The notes: generated by a model from the letters alone, not told the origin. A DNA stretch of 14,457 nt from Methanoregula sp. (GCA_026394635.1 JAPKXV010000278.1:1-14457), one strand, 5' to 3'; counted from the first letter of the stretch, positions 5,952-13,768 are shown. Translations and numbers: made by a program.

Positions 5952-7847
5952 TCATTCTTCCAGCGTTGATACATCGCCCGGGTCCATCCCCATCTCCTTT
6001 GCCTTCAGGACCCTTCTCATTATCTTGCCGCTCCGGGTCTTGGGAAGTTTATCGACATATTCAATCTCCTGCGGCATCGCAATCGGTCCTATCGTTGTCC
6101 GCACATGGTGGAGCAGGTCCTGGGTCATGTTCTCACTTGGGTTGTGGCCAACCCGGAGAATTACAAATGCCTTGATCGAGTTCCCTTTCAACGGATCCGG
6201 TTTGCCGATAACAGCAGCCTCTGCAACGGCCTTATGGGATACGAGAGCACTTTCCACTTCAGCGGTGCCGATATTGTGGCCTGCGACAATGATGATATCA
6301 TCGGAACGCCCGAGGATCATAATATAGCCGTCTTTTCCCTTGACTGCGAGATCGCCCGCCGTGTAACAGTTCTCAATAGTGTACCAGTATTTCCGGTACC
6401 GTTCATCATCCTTGTACAACGTGCGCAGCATGGCCGGCCATGGGGATTTGATAACAAGTAATCCCATGGTGTTGGGCTGAACGGGTTTTCCGGATTTATC
6501 CACGACATCCACTGTGACACCGGGAATGGGTTTTCCCGCAAATCCCGGGCGCATCTTTTCGCCAATCATGGTGGTGATCATCTGCATCCCCGTCTCTGTC
6601 TGCCACCAGGTGTCGACAATGGGACACCTGTCCTTTCCAATCGTATGATAGTACCACTCAAATGCTTCCGGGTTCAATGGCTCACCGACAGAACCGATGA
6701 TACGCAGGGATTTTAAATTATATTTGTTGGGCCAGACCTCCCCCATCTTCATGAACATCCGGATGGCGGTTGGGGCTGTATAGAATACCGTGATCTTCTG
6801 CTCCTGGATAAGACTCCACCAGCTGCCGGCGTCCGGGAAGTCGGGAGTGAGTTCTGAAATAAATACCGTTGCACCGACCGCGAGAGGTCCGTAGATGATG
6901 TAACTGTGACCGGTAATCCAGCCCGGATCAGCAGTACACCAGAAAATGTCGTTGTCCTTGATATCGAAGACATATTTGCTCGTGTAATACGTTCCGACCA
7001 TGTATCCGCCACAGGTGTGCACAACCCCTTTTGGTTTTCCCGTGGACCCGCTCGTGTACAATATGAAGAGCGGATCCTCAGCATCCATTACCTCGGGAGG
7101 ACAATCTTCAGGCACATCCTCCATCACCGCATAGAAATCCAGTTCCCTCGTCGGGTGGATATCAACCAGAGGCTCTTTCCTCCGGAGCACGATGACATGT
7201 TCCACCGATGGGGCATCCATAATTGCCTCATCAACAATCGCCTTCAGCTGGATTGCCTTCCCGCGCCGGATGGCAATATCCGCTGTTATTACAACCTTTG
7301 CCTCGGCGTCCTGGATCCGCAGGTTCAGTGCGGCTGCGCCGAATCCGCCAAATACCACACTGTGTGTTGCACCAATTCGTGCACAGGCAAGCATTGCTAT
7401 TACCTGCTCCGGTACAAGCGGCATATAAATACAGACGCGATCGCCTTTTTTCACACCGATTTTCTTGAGTGCATTTGCAAAGCGCATCACATGGGAAAGG
7501 AGTTTCTGGTAAGAATAAATGCGCTCTGCACCGCCTTCCCCCCTCCAGATGAGGGCAACCTTGTTGCGCCGGTTGTTGTTGACATGCCGGTCAAGACAGT
7601 TGGCAGTTATGTTGAGTTTTGCATTCGTAAACCACGTTGCATAAGGGTACTTCCATTCCTTGACAGCATCCCATGGTTTGATCCAGTCAAGTTGGTGTGC
7701 TACATTGCTCCAGAATGCATCGGGATCTGCGAGGAATTCATCATACGCCTTCTGGTAATCCCCCAACCAGGAATTACGTTTGTATTCCGGATTGGGCGTA
7801 TAATATTTCATCTCCTCAACGAGTTTGACATCAAAATTTTCTGCCAT
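5952..7847 (-). CDS. acs: Acetyl-CoA synthetase (AMP-forming)
   Basis: A 631-residue cytoplasmic enzyme that activates acetate with ATP and CoA to acetyl-CoA, AMP and pyrophosphate. Seen in order: the ACS N-terminal lid (residues 20-75), the P-loop YTSGSTGKPKG (264-274), the acyl-pocket and A5 motif DTWWQTETG (412-420) whose tryptophans restrict the pocket to short acids, the A7 motif YTAGDL (495-500), the hinge GRSDDIIIVAGHN (513-525), and the C-terminal PKTRSGKIMRR with catalytic Lys608. Length and frame are normal. The hinge reads GHN where bacterial ACS usually has GHR, a change near the nucleotide phosphate site. The ribosome site GGGAGTGAT lies just before the ATG. The downstream OFA transporter suggests an acetate uptake and assimilation unit. 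Confidence 0.95.
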   Translation of the reverse strand: MAENFDVKLVEEMKYYTPNPEYKRNSWLGDYQKAYDEFLADPDAFWSNVAHQLDWIKPWDAVKEWKYPYATWFTNAKLNITANCLDRHVNNNRRNKVALIWRGEGGAERIYSYQKLLSHVMRFANALKKIGVKKGDRVCIYMPLVPEQVIAMLACARIGATHSVVFGGFGAAALNLRIQDAEAKVVITADIAIRRGKAIQLKAIVDEAIMDAPSVEHVIVLRRKEPLVDIHPTRELDFYAVMEDVPEDCPPEVMDAEDPLFILYTSGSTGKPKGVVHTCGGYMVGTYYTSKYVFDIKDNDIFWCTADPGWITGHSYIIYGPLAVGATVFISELTPDFPDAGSWWSLIQEQKITVFYTAPTAIRMFMKMGEVWPNKYNLKSLRIIGSVGEPLNPEAFEWYYHTIGKDRCPIVDTWWQTETGMQMITTMIGEKMRPGFAGKPIPGVTVDVVDKSGKPVQPNTMGLLVIKSPWPAMLRTLYKDDERYRKYWYTIENCYTAGDLAVKGKDGYIMILGRSDDIIIVAGHNIGTAEVESALVSHKAVAEAAVIGKPDPLKGNSIKAFVILRVGHNPSENMTQDLLHHVRTTIGPIAMPQEIEYVDKLPKTRSGKIMRRVLKAKEMGMDPGDVSTLEE

Positions 7848-7890
7848 GAATCACTCCCAATTTAACATTATTAATCATTTTAAAACTCTG

Positions 7891-7900
7891 TTTTATTTAT
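7891..7900 (-). promoter_or_regulatory. Probable TATA box for acs
   Basis: The minus strand reads ATAAATAAAA. A start about 25 nt downstream (near 7870) would give a leader of about 20 nt that contains the GGAGTGAT ribosome site. Confidence 0.45.
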
Positions 7901-7911
7901 GCACTTTGGTA

Positions 7912-7929
7912 GAGGGGCTAAAAGCCCTC
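7912..7929. promoter_or_regulatory. Near-palindrome just upstream of the acs promoter
   Basis: GAGGGGCT and AGCCCTC form a 7-bp inverted repeat with one bulged G around AAA. It lies about 12 bp upstream of the acs TATA box and also upstream of the divergent DraG-like gene, a common place for an operator. The rest of the gap (7848-8065) is AT-rich with no credible gene. Confidence 0.3.
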
Positions 7930-7965
7930 AGGAAATACTTGAATAATTTTTATCGCAAAAAAATC

Positions 7966-8028
7966 GCATATAAACAGAGATCCATGAGAGAAACGATTCC
8001 GGTGTTTATCGGCACAAAATAAAATATA
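7966..8028 (+). promoter_or_regulatory. Candidate TATA boxes for the ADP-ribosylglycohydrolase gene
   Basis: Two TATA-like elements precede the gene: CATATAAAC around 7967-7975 and AAAATATA at 8021-8028. The second would give a leader of about 15-20 nt; the first is the better match but leaves a leader of about 70 nt. No ribosome site is seen before the ATG at 8066. Confidence 0.3.
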
Positions 8029-8065
8029 CGAACCATTATCTATCGGTTTTTTAAACACTAGATCA

Positions 8066-8945
8066 ATGCTTGACCGGTTCAAGGGGTGCATGCTGGGGGC
8101 GGCAATTGGCGATGCGCTTGGTATGCCCAACGAGAGCACGTCGCCAAACCTGCAGAAGATGCGGTATGGATACCGACGGGCGTACAAGCGTCACCCCAAT
8201 GCCGGGCTAAAGCCCGGGCAGTTCACCGATGATACGCAGCTGATGATCCTTGCCGGCACGCTGCTTGCGGACGGACGGTTCAACGAGGAGCGGTATGCCG
8301 AAGCTCTTAAGGAACTCTACGCCCGCGGCGGGTTCAGGTTCCCGGATGGATCGGTGTCAGCTGCCTGTGAGCACATGATCCGGGACAATCCTTCGAGCGC
8401 CGGGGTCAAGTCAACCACCGCCGGCTGTCTTGCCCTTGCCATTCCTTTTACCCTCGCATACCCGGATCTTTCCGAAGCCGTCGAGCGTGCCGTTCGTGCC
8501 TGTAATGTCACCCATACCCACCCGGCAGCCCACGCGGCAGTTGCAACCCTTACCGTTCTGATCTATTACACCATCAACGGGAGTGGCGATGCAATCCGGC
8601 AGGCTGAGAAAAAAGCATCGGTTGAGGATGACGTGCTCGGGGGAAGGATAAGGAACGCACTGATGCTCGAGAGGGAGGGTGTTGATGTTGAAACTGCCGT
8701 GCTCAAGATCGGTCATGATGTGTCGGTGTTCCAGACCCTGCCGCTTGCATTCTTTTTAATCAGCCGGTACTGTCGGAGGCAATACCGATACCATCGCGCT
8801 CATCTGCGGGGCATACGTTGGAGCCCGCGGGAGTATGGAAGCGCTCCCTGCCGATCTTCTCGAAGGGCTCGAAGATCGGCAGAGGATCGAGCTGCTCGCG
8901 CAGCGCCTCAACGGGGTTTATCAGCGGAAACTGGAACAGCCGTAA
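8066..8945 (+). pseudogene. DraG-like ADP-ribosylglycohydrolase, C-terminal frameshift
   Basis: This family removes ADP-ribose from proteins or nucleic acids using a two-metal centre. The first frame shows the family opening FKGCMLGAAIGDALGMPNE (residues 5-23), the first metal motif FTDDTQL (53-59), and GCLALAIPF and THTHPAAHAA in mid-protein. After TLPLAFFLIS, at about 8762-8774, the frame is lost. The expected second metal motif is encoded in another frame as GGNTDTIALICGAYVG, continuing to a natural end ELLAQRLNGVYQRKLEQP and stop at 8945. Family members usually have about 15 residues between the hydrophobic helix and GG(D/N)TDT; only about 4 fit here, so a loss of about 32-35 nt (length 3n+2) is likely. 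Read unshifted, the ORF runs to 8989 with a non-homologous, arginine-rich tail and no second metal site. Confidence 0.82.
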
Positions 8946-8976
8946 ACTGTTCCGCGCATTCTTTTAAGCCCGATAC

Positions 8977-9038
8977 AATCCTTTTTTAAAAAATATCGGG
9001 AAATTACCCAATAATCCGGGAATTATCTAAAAAGGATT
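8977..9038. repeat. Inverted and direct repeats in the argC upstream region
   Basis: Perfect 10-bp arms AATCCTTTTT (8977-8986) and AAAAAGGATT (9029-9038) flank a region with two similar units, TCGGGAAATTA (8996-9006) and CCGGGAATTA (9016-9025). The T-run at 8982-8987 could end transcription of the upstream gene. The repeats lie just upstream of the argC TATA box and could be an operator. The 120-nt gap 8946-9065 holds no gene. Confidence 0.35.
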
Positions 9039-9044
9039 AAATTT
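9036..9044 (+). promoter_or_regulatory. TATA box of the arginine operon
   Basis: ATTAAATTT is centred about 26 nt before the ATG at 9066, which puts the transcript start at the start codon. No ribosome binding site precedes that ATG, so a leaderless transcript is likely. Confidence 0.45.
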
Positions 9045-9065
9045 TTAATAAAAAAATATTGATGC

Positions 9066-10018
9066 ATGAAGGTTGCAATCATCGGAGCATCCGGGTATGC
9101 CCATCAGCGGAGGTAACCTGTGCCACCTCCCGCAAGCTTGCGGGAACGCCGCTTGTCCAGATCCATCCCCAGCTGAAAGGTTTTACGGATCTTGCATTCA
9201 CGAACCCCGATACCGATGCGATCGATGCCGATGTTGCGTTCCTTGCGGTGCCTCATACTGCGGCGATGACCTATGTGGGAAAATTGCTCTCCCGCGGGAT
9301 CAGGGTGGTGGACCTCAGTGCGGATTACCGTTTGCCAAAAGAGGTGTACGAGAAGGTATACGGTGTCACGCACACGGACTTTTTCCCGGCGCCGTACGGC
9401 ATCCCCGAACTTCACCGAAAAGAGGTCACAGGCGCGAAATTCGTCGCAAACCCCGGATGCTTCCCGACCGGGGCCACCCTTGCAGCCGCACCACTTGCAC
9501 GGCATGCGCACACGGTAATCTTTGACTCAAAAACCGGCGTAAGCGGGGCGGGCGACAACCCTTCGGCGACAACCCACTATCCCAATGTTGGCGACAATGT
9601 CGGCCCGTATAAATGGACGTCCCACCGCCACCTTGCGGAGATGAAGCAGGAACTCGCTTCCCTTGGCTCAAAGGCAAAATGTTATTTCACCCCGCACCTC
9701 GTTCCCGTAAACCGGGGGATCCTCACCACGGCGCATATCCTCCTCAACGAACCGATGGAGACAAAGGAGGTAGAGGGGATCTACCGCAATTTCTATAAGA
9801 ACGAATACTTTGTCCGGTACCAGAAACCCTCGCTTGCTGCGGTACGGGGAAGCAACTTCTGTGACCTTGCAGTGGAATCCGAAGGGCTCCGGGTGGTCGT
9901 CGCATCCGCAATCGACAACCTTGTCAAAGGAGCAAGCGGACAGGCAATCCAGAACATGAACCTTATGTGCGGGTTCAAAGAGACCGACGGGCTGGAACAT
10001 GCCGGACTGTTACCCTAG
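9066..10018 (+). pseudogene. argC: N-acetyl-gamma-glutamyl-phosphate reductase, N-terminal frameshift
   Basis: ArgC reduces N-acetylglutamyl-phosphate with NADPH in arginine synthesis. The true N-terminus MKVAIIGASGYA starts at 9066 and then runs into a stop at 9114-9116. The rest of the protein lies in another frame from about 9101 as PSAEVTCATSRKLAGTPL and continues intact to 10018. That part includes HTAAMTYVGKLL, the catalytic cysteine in FVANPGCFPTGATLAAAPL, and the SGAGDNPS segment. The piece normally between GYA and HPSAEV (GGELLRLL-like, about 11 residues) is missing, which fits a loss of about 34 nt. It removes the end of the NADPH-binding glycine motif. An alternative upstream start at 9059 in the long frame yields an unrelated first 14 residues and is not credible. 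The intact argJ and argB downstream make a sequence or assembly error plausible. Confidence 0.85.
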
Positions 10019-10027
10019 GTGGATGCC

Positions 10028-10525
10028 ATGCTCGTAAAGGAGGTTATGACAAAGGAACCGGTCGTCGCTACTACCGGTATGCCGCTGCGGGATGCGGTTG
10101 CACTGCTTAGGAAGAACCATATCGGGGGACTCCCGGTGATGGAAGGGGATGAACTGGCAGGGATGCTCACCGAGTCTGATATCATCGCCCAGCTTGAGAC
10201 CGGGCGGATCTCTGATGACCTCTGGCTCCCTTCCCCCCTTGAAGTCATCGAGATACCGGTCCGTGAGTATTTCAACTGGGAAAAGACCAAACATGCGTTA
10301 CGCAACATCGGTGATATCCCGGTAAAAAAAGTGATGACGCACCGGGTGGTCACCGCAACGGAGGATATGGACATCGAAGCCGCCGCATCGCTGATGTTAA
10401 AGGAGGGTATCACCCGCCTGCCGGTAGTGCGGGGAAAGAAACTCGTGGGGATCATCGCACGGGCAGACATCGTGCAGGGTGTGGGGATGTCGTATGACAA
10501 CAAGAACAACGGTGATACCGCATGA
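10028..10525 (+). CDS. Paired CBS-domain protein within the arginine operon
   Basis: A 165-residue soluble protein made almost only of two CBS domains (about residues 1-60 and 95-158). Each begins with the usual VxxVMT: VKEVMTKEPVVATTGMPLRDAV and VKKVMTHRVVTATEDMDIEAAA. Each ends in GxxTESDII or GIIARADIV, the adenosine-nucleotide contact region. CBS pairs bind AMP, ATP or SAM and act as energy or metabolite sensors. I chose ATG at 10028 because AGGTGG lies 6 nt upstream; a GTG at 10019, right after the argC stop, is possible. The stop overlaps the argJ start by 4 nt, so translation is probably coupled. No enzymatic domain is present, so a regulatory role in arginine synthesis is inferred from position only. 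Confidence 0.85.
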   Translation: MLVKEVMTKEPVVATTGMPLRDAVALLRKNHIGGLPVMEGDELAGMLTESDIIAQLETGRISDDLWLPSPLEVIEIPVREYFNWEKTKHALRNIGDIPVKKVMTHRVVTATEDMDIEAAASLMLKEGITRLPVVRGKKLVGIIARADIVQGVGMSYDNKNNGDTA

Positions 10526-11679
10526 CCTTCCAGAGCATCTGCGCTGTTGAGGGCGTGAGGGCGAATGGCATCAAGGAAGGAAAGTTCGGGCTTGCACTGA
10601 TCCGCGCAAGTGGTACAGCGGCCGGGGTGTTCACCGGGAACCTTGTCAGGGCAGCCCCGATCGAACTCATGCGGGAGCGCATAAAAAAGGGGAGACTGGA
10701 TGCGGTAATCGTAAACAGCGGGTGCGCCAATGCATATACCGGAACGAGAGGATATGCCGATGCGGAGAAAATGACCGGAATTGCGGGTCAGGTGCTCGAT
10801 GTCGATCCATTAAGGGTCGGCGTCGCAAGTACCGGGGTGATCGGGAGGTATCTCGACCTGCCCCTTATTGAACGCCAGTGCCGGGATGTGGCAAAGAACC
10901 TGACGCGCAGCAGACCGGCGGAATCTGCAGCTGCACAGGCGATTATGACCACGGATACGTTCCCGAAACATGCACTGGTGAAGAATGAGGGATTCTCTGT
11001 GGGAGGGATCACCAAGGGAAGTGGGATGATCGCCCCGAATATGGGGACGATGCTTGCGTTCATTTATACTGATGCCGCGATCAGCCAGAAGCAGCTTGTG
11101 CAGGCTCTCAGGCAGGCGACACTGAGGTCGTTCAACCGCGTGGTCGTTGACGGCGACACGAGCACCAACGACATTGCGCTCTGCACTGCAACCGGGGACG
11201 CGGGGAAGGTAAATTACCGGGAATTCTGTACAGCTCTGGAAGAATGCTGCGTTTCCCTTGCCCGGCAGATCGCAACCGATGGGGAAGGGGCAACAAGGAT
11301 GCTCGAGGTCACGGTACGGGGTGCGCCCAGCGAGGAAGCGGCAGCAGAGGTCGCACGCACCGTCATAGGTTCCCCGCTGGTCAAGACCGCGGTCTATGGC
11401 GAAGACCCGAACTGGGGGAGGGTTGTGGCAGCTGCCGGCCGGGCCGGAGTACAATTTGATCCCAATGCAGTTTCACTCTGGATTGGCGACGGCACTGAAC
11501 GCTACCCGCTGGTAAAGGACGGGGAGATCATCGCAGACTTAAAAAAAGCAAAAGCGGCGATGCATAAAAATAAGGTCATATTCGAACTCGATCTTGCACA
11601 AGGAAAAGAAAAGGCGACCGCGTGGGGATGCGACTTAACGGAAAAATACGTGGAGATCAACGGGAGGTACACAACATGA
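10522..11679 (+). CDS. argJ: Ornithine acetyltransferase / N-acetylglutamate synthase
   Basis: A 385-residue ArgJ enzyme, which moves the acetyl group from N-acetylornithine to glutamate and so recycles acetyl groups in the arginine pathway. Family features: the N-terminal GVFTGNLVRAAP, the NSGCANAYTG segment (65-74), and the oxyanion-hole residues in STGVIG (103-108). The self-cleavage site lies in KGSGMIAPNMGTMLAF, with the nucleophile Thr176 becoming the N-terminus of the beta chain. VVDGDTSTNDI and GEDPNWGRVVAAAGRAG follow further on. Length and frame are normal. The start overlaps the CBS gene and the end overlaps argB, each by ATGA, so this is a tightly coupled operon. Whether it also makes N-acetylglutamate from acetyl-CoA cannot be told from sequence by eye. 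Confidence 0.95.
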   Translation: MTFQSICAVEGVRANGIKEGKFGLALIRASGTAAGVFTGNLVRAAPIELMRERIKKGRLDAVIVNSGCANAYTGTRGYADAEKMTGIAGQVLDVDPLRVGVASTGVIGRYLDLPLIERQCRDVAKNLTRSRPAESAAAQAIMTTDTFPKHALVKNEGFSVGGITKGSGMIAPNMGTMLAFIYTDAAISQKQLVQALRQATLRSFNRVVVDGDTSTNDIALCTATGDAGKVNYREFCTALEECCVSLARQIATDGEGATRMLEVTVRGAPSEEAAAEVARTVIGSPLVKTAVYGEDPNWGRVVAAAGRAGVQFDPNAVSLWIGDGTERYPLVKDGEIIADLKKAKAAMHKNKVIFELDLAQGKEKATAWGCDLTEKYVEINGRYTT

Positions 11680-12548
11680 AACATGCGGATGTGCTCATGG
11701 AGGCGCTGCCCTATATCCAGCAGTTCCATGGGAAGACTCTTGTAATAAAACTCGGGGGGCACGCGATGGTCGACCCCGTCGTGCTCGAGAATGCAATCCG
11801 GGACGCGGTGCTCCTGCACTATGTCGGCATCCGTGTCGTGCTCGTCCACGGCGGCGGCCCGGAGATCACGGAAAAGATGAAGCAGATGGGCAAGGAATCC
11901 GTTTTCGTCGGAGGCCTGCGCGTGACCGATGCGGAAACACTCGAGATCGCCCAGATGGTGCTTGTAGGCAAGATCAACAACGGGATCGTGTCGCTCATCG
12001 CAAAGTGCGGTGCACATGGTGTCGGGCTCTCGGGCAATGATGGCAACATGGTCATCGCCCGCAAGATGGACCCCCAGAAAGTGAAGATCGGGGAGGTCGA
12101 GCAGGAAGTCGACCTCGGGCATGTCGGGGAGATCGAATGGGTTGACCCGGCGATCCTCAACATCCTTCTCGATAATAAGCACATACCGGTCATTGCCCCG
12201 ATTGCCATTGACAGGGCAGGCGGGAGCCTGAACATCAATGCCGACACGGCGGCAGGGGATATTGCAGTTGCACTGAAAGCCTACAAGCTGATCAACATGA
12301 CCGATGTTGACGGGGTCATGGATGCGGCCAGGACAAAGGTCTACCGGAAACTCTCCATCGATGAGGCAAACAACCTGTTAAAGTCCGGTGCGATCGGACA
12401 GGGCATGATCCCCAAGGTAACCTCGGTGATCAATGCTGTCGAAAACGGTGTGTCCTTCGCTCATATTATCAACGGCAATGTCGAGCACAACCTCCTTCTC
12501 GAGCTCTTCACCCGTGAAGGTGTCGGGACGATGATCACCTTCAGGTAA
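11676..12548 (+). CDS. argB: Acetylglutamate kinase
   Basis: A 290-residue amino-acid kinase that phosphorylates N-acetylglutamate, the second step of arginine synthesis. Motifs seen: the ATP-phosphate lysine in VIKLGGHAM (Lys25), the substrate loop HGGGPEI (58-64), GLRVTDAETLE with the substrate arginine (Arg82), NINADTAAGDIA, and the C-terminal nucleotide part MTDVDGVMD. I chose ATG 11676, which overlaps the argJ stop as ATGA and has GGGAGGT upstream; a longer in-frame ORF from 11622 lies inside argJ and adds non-family residues. Length and frame are normal. An arginine-sensing N-terminal helix is not obvious, so feedback control is uncertain. Last gene of the arginine operon. Confidence 0.96.
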   Translation: MKHADVLMEALPYIQQFHGKTLVIKLGGHAMVDPVVLENAIRDAVLLHYVGIRVVLVHGGGPEITEKMKQMGKESVFVGGLRVTDAETLEIAQMVLVGKINNGIVSLIAKCGAHGVGLSGNDGNMVIARKMDPQKVKIGEVEQEVDLGHVGEIEWVDPAILNILLDNKHIPVIAPIAIDRAGGSLNINADTAAGDIAVALKAYKLINMTDVDGVMDAARTKVYRKLSIDEANNLLKSGAIGQGMIPKVTSVINAVENGVSFAHIINGNVEHNLLLELFTREGVGTMITFR

Positions 12549-12554
12549 TTTTTT
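12549..12554 (+). terminator. T-run after argB
   Basis: Six T residues follow the argB stop directly, in the 47-nt gap before the next gene. This fits archaeal oligo-T termination of the arginine operon. No stem is needed in archaea and none is clear. Confidence 0.4.
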
Positions 12555-12595
12555 CCCTTAAACCACCCCATTACACAAGAAAAAAGTCCGATTCC

Positions 12596-13768
12596 ATGAA
12601 GAAACAATTGAACATTCTCGCTGCAGCGGGCATTGTCATAGTACTTATCGGAGTCCTGTATTTTTCGGGTTTATTTGGCAACCAACCGGGTAACACAACC
12701 CCTATTGGCATTCCTGCCCTCCCCCCGGCCTCAGGTTCTGCAGGAACAGTAACCGCCTATTATTTCTACGGCGATGGTTGTACCCACTGCGCAAACGTTA
12801 AACCTCACCTCACTGCGCTTGCTGCAAAATATCCAAACCTCGATCTTAAACAACTGGAGGTGTACCACAACACCACCAACCAGGAGATCCTTTCCCAAGT
12901 CCAGCGAACCTATAACCTCACGACGCCGGGTGTCCCGACCCTTGTTATCGGCAACCGTGCACTCGTTGGAGAAAACGAGATCCGGGACAACACCGAACCG
13001 ATCATCATTGAACAATTGCAGACGGCAGGTCCGGGCACAAATAGTACGCCAAACCTTACCCCCGTTTCCGGGAATGGGGGGTGGCCGGTCACCAGCCCGG
13101 CGCGCATGCTCCCGGTTGTGGTAACCGGCGCCCTTATCGACAGTGTGAACCCGTGTGCCTTTGCTGTTCTCATCTTCCTGCTGGTCTCGATAATTACCCT
13201 CGAGAGCAGGCGGCGGGTTCTCGCAGTTGGTGGGGCGTATATTGCAGCAGTCTTCCTTTTTTACCTGCTGTCCGGAATCGGGCTCTTTACTATCGTCCAG
13301 CAGACCGGTTTTTCATCAGTGCTGTTCCTTGGGGCGGCGGTTCTTGCAATCATTTTGGGGCTGGTGAATGTCATTGATGTAATCCGGAAGAACGAAGGGT
13401 TCATCCTCGCCATACCCGAATCCCGGAAAGCAACGGTTGAACGATATATCCGCGACGCATCGCTCCCTGCAGCATTCGTGCTTGGGATTCTTGTCGGAAT
13501 CTTTGAGCTCCCCTGCACGGGGGGAATCTACCTTGCCATACTTGGGATGATGAGTAAAACCCTCACGTTCAGCGAAGGATTGCCCTACCTCCTGCTGTAT
13601 AATTTTATTTTCGTCCTCCCGCTGATCGTGATCCTTCTTGTTGTCGCGTTCGGGCTTTCACCGGAGAAGGTACATTCGTGGAGGCTTGAGAACCGGCGAA
13701 TGCTTCGTCTCGTCATCGGGCTTTCCATGATTGCGATTGGCATCGTGATGCTGTCCGGGTGGCTGTAA
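12596..13768 (+). CDS. Extracytoplasmic thioredoxin domain fused to a CcdA/DsbD-like membrane domain
   Basis: A 390-residue membrane protein in two parts. An N-terminal signal anchor (about 7-27) is followed by a Pro/Thr-rich linker and a thioredoxin-fold domain (about 50-145). That domain has redox centre CTHC (Cys62, Cys65), the strand YYFYGDG before it, and the cis-proline in GVPTL (Pro114). A second linker (145-168) leads to a CcdA-type domain with about six helices. This domain has the family cysteines in SVNPCAFAVLIF (Cys187) and FELPCTGGIYLAILG (Cys307). CcdA/DsbD proteins carry electrons from cytoplasmic thioredoxin across the membrane, so the fused outer domain would receive them and reduce disulfides outside the cell. 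The frame is intact. It lies 47 nt past argB and probably has a separate promoter. Cytochrome c maturation is possible, but no heme genes are nearby. Confidence 0.87.
   Translation: MKKQLNILAAAGIVIVLIGVLYFSGLFGNQPGNTTPIGIPALPPASGSAGTVTAYYFYGDGCTHCANVKPHLTALAAKYPNLDLKQLEVYHNTTNQEILSQVQRTYNLTTPGVPTLVIGNRALVGENEIRDNTEPIIIEQLQTAGPGTNSTPNLTPVSGNGGWPVTSPARMLPVVVTGALIDSVNPCAFAVLIFLLVSIITLESRRRVLAVGGAYIAAVFLFYLLSGIGLFTIVQQTGFSSVLFLGAAVLAIILGLVNVIDVIRKNEGFILAIPESRKATVERYIRDASLPAAFVLGILVGIFELPCTGGIYLAILGMMSKTLTFSEGLPYLLLYNFIFVLPLIVILLVVAFGLSPEKVHSWRLENRRMLRLVIGLSMIAIGIVMLSGWL

Noticed and set aside
6906..7865. A 319-codon plus-strand frame opposite acs
   Set aside because: acs on the minus strand has all its motifs in place; the opposite frame has low-complexity, Cys/His-rich composition and no recognisable domain.
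7825..8022. A 65-codon plus-strand frame in the acs upstream gap
   Set aside because: It starts inside acs on the opposite strand, is lysine- and phenylalanine-rich from AT content, has no ribosome site, and covers the probable promoter.
8945..8989. The arginine-rich tail of the DraG-like frame as a real novel C-terminus
   Set aside because: The conserved C-terminal sequence of the family, up to a natural stop at 8945, is encoded in the other frame, so the tail is out-of-frame reading.
9059..9100. Using the long frame from 9059 as the true argC start
   Set aside because: The first 14 residues in that frame are unrelated to ArgC, while the proper MKVAIIGASGYA start is present at 9066 in another frame.
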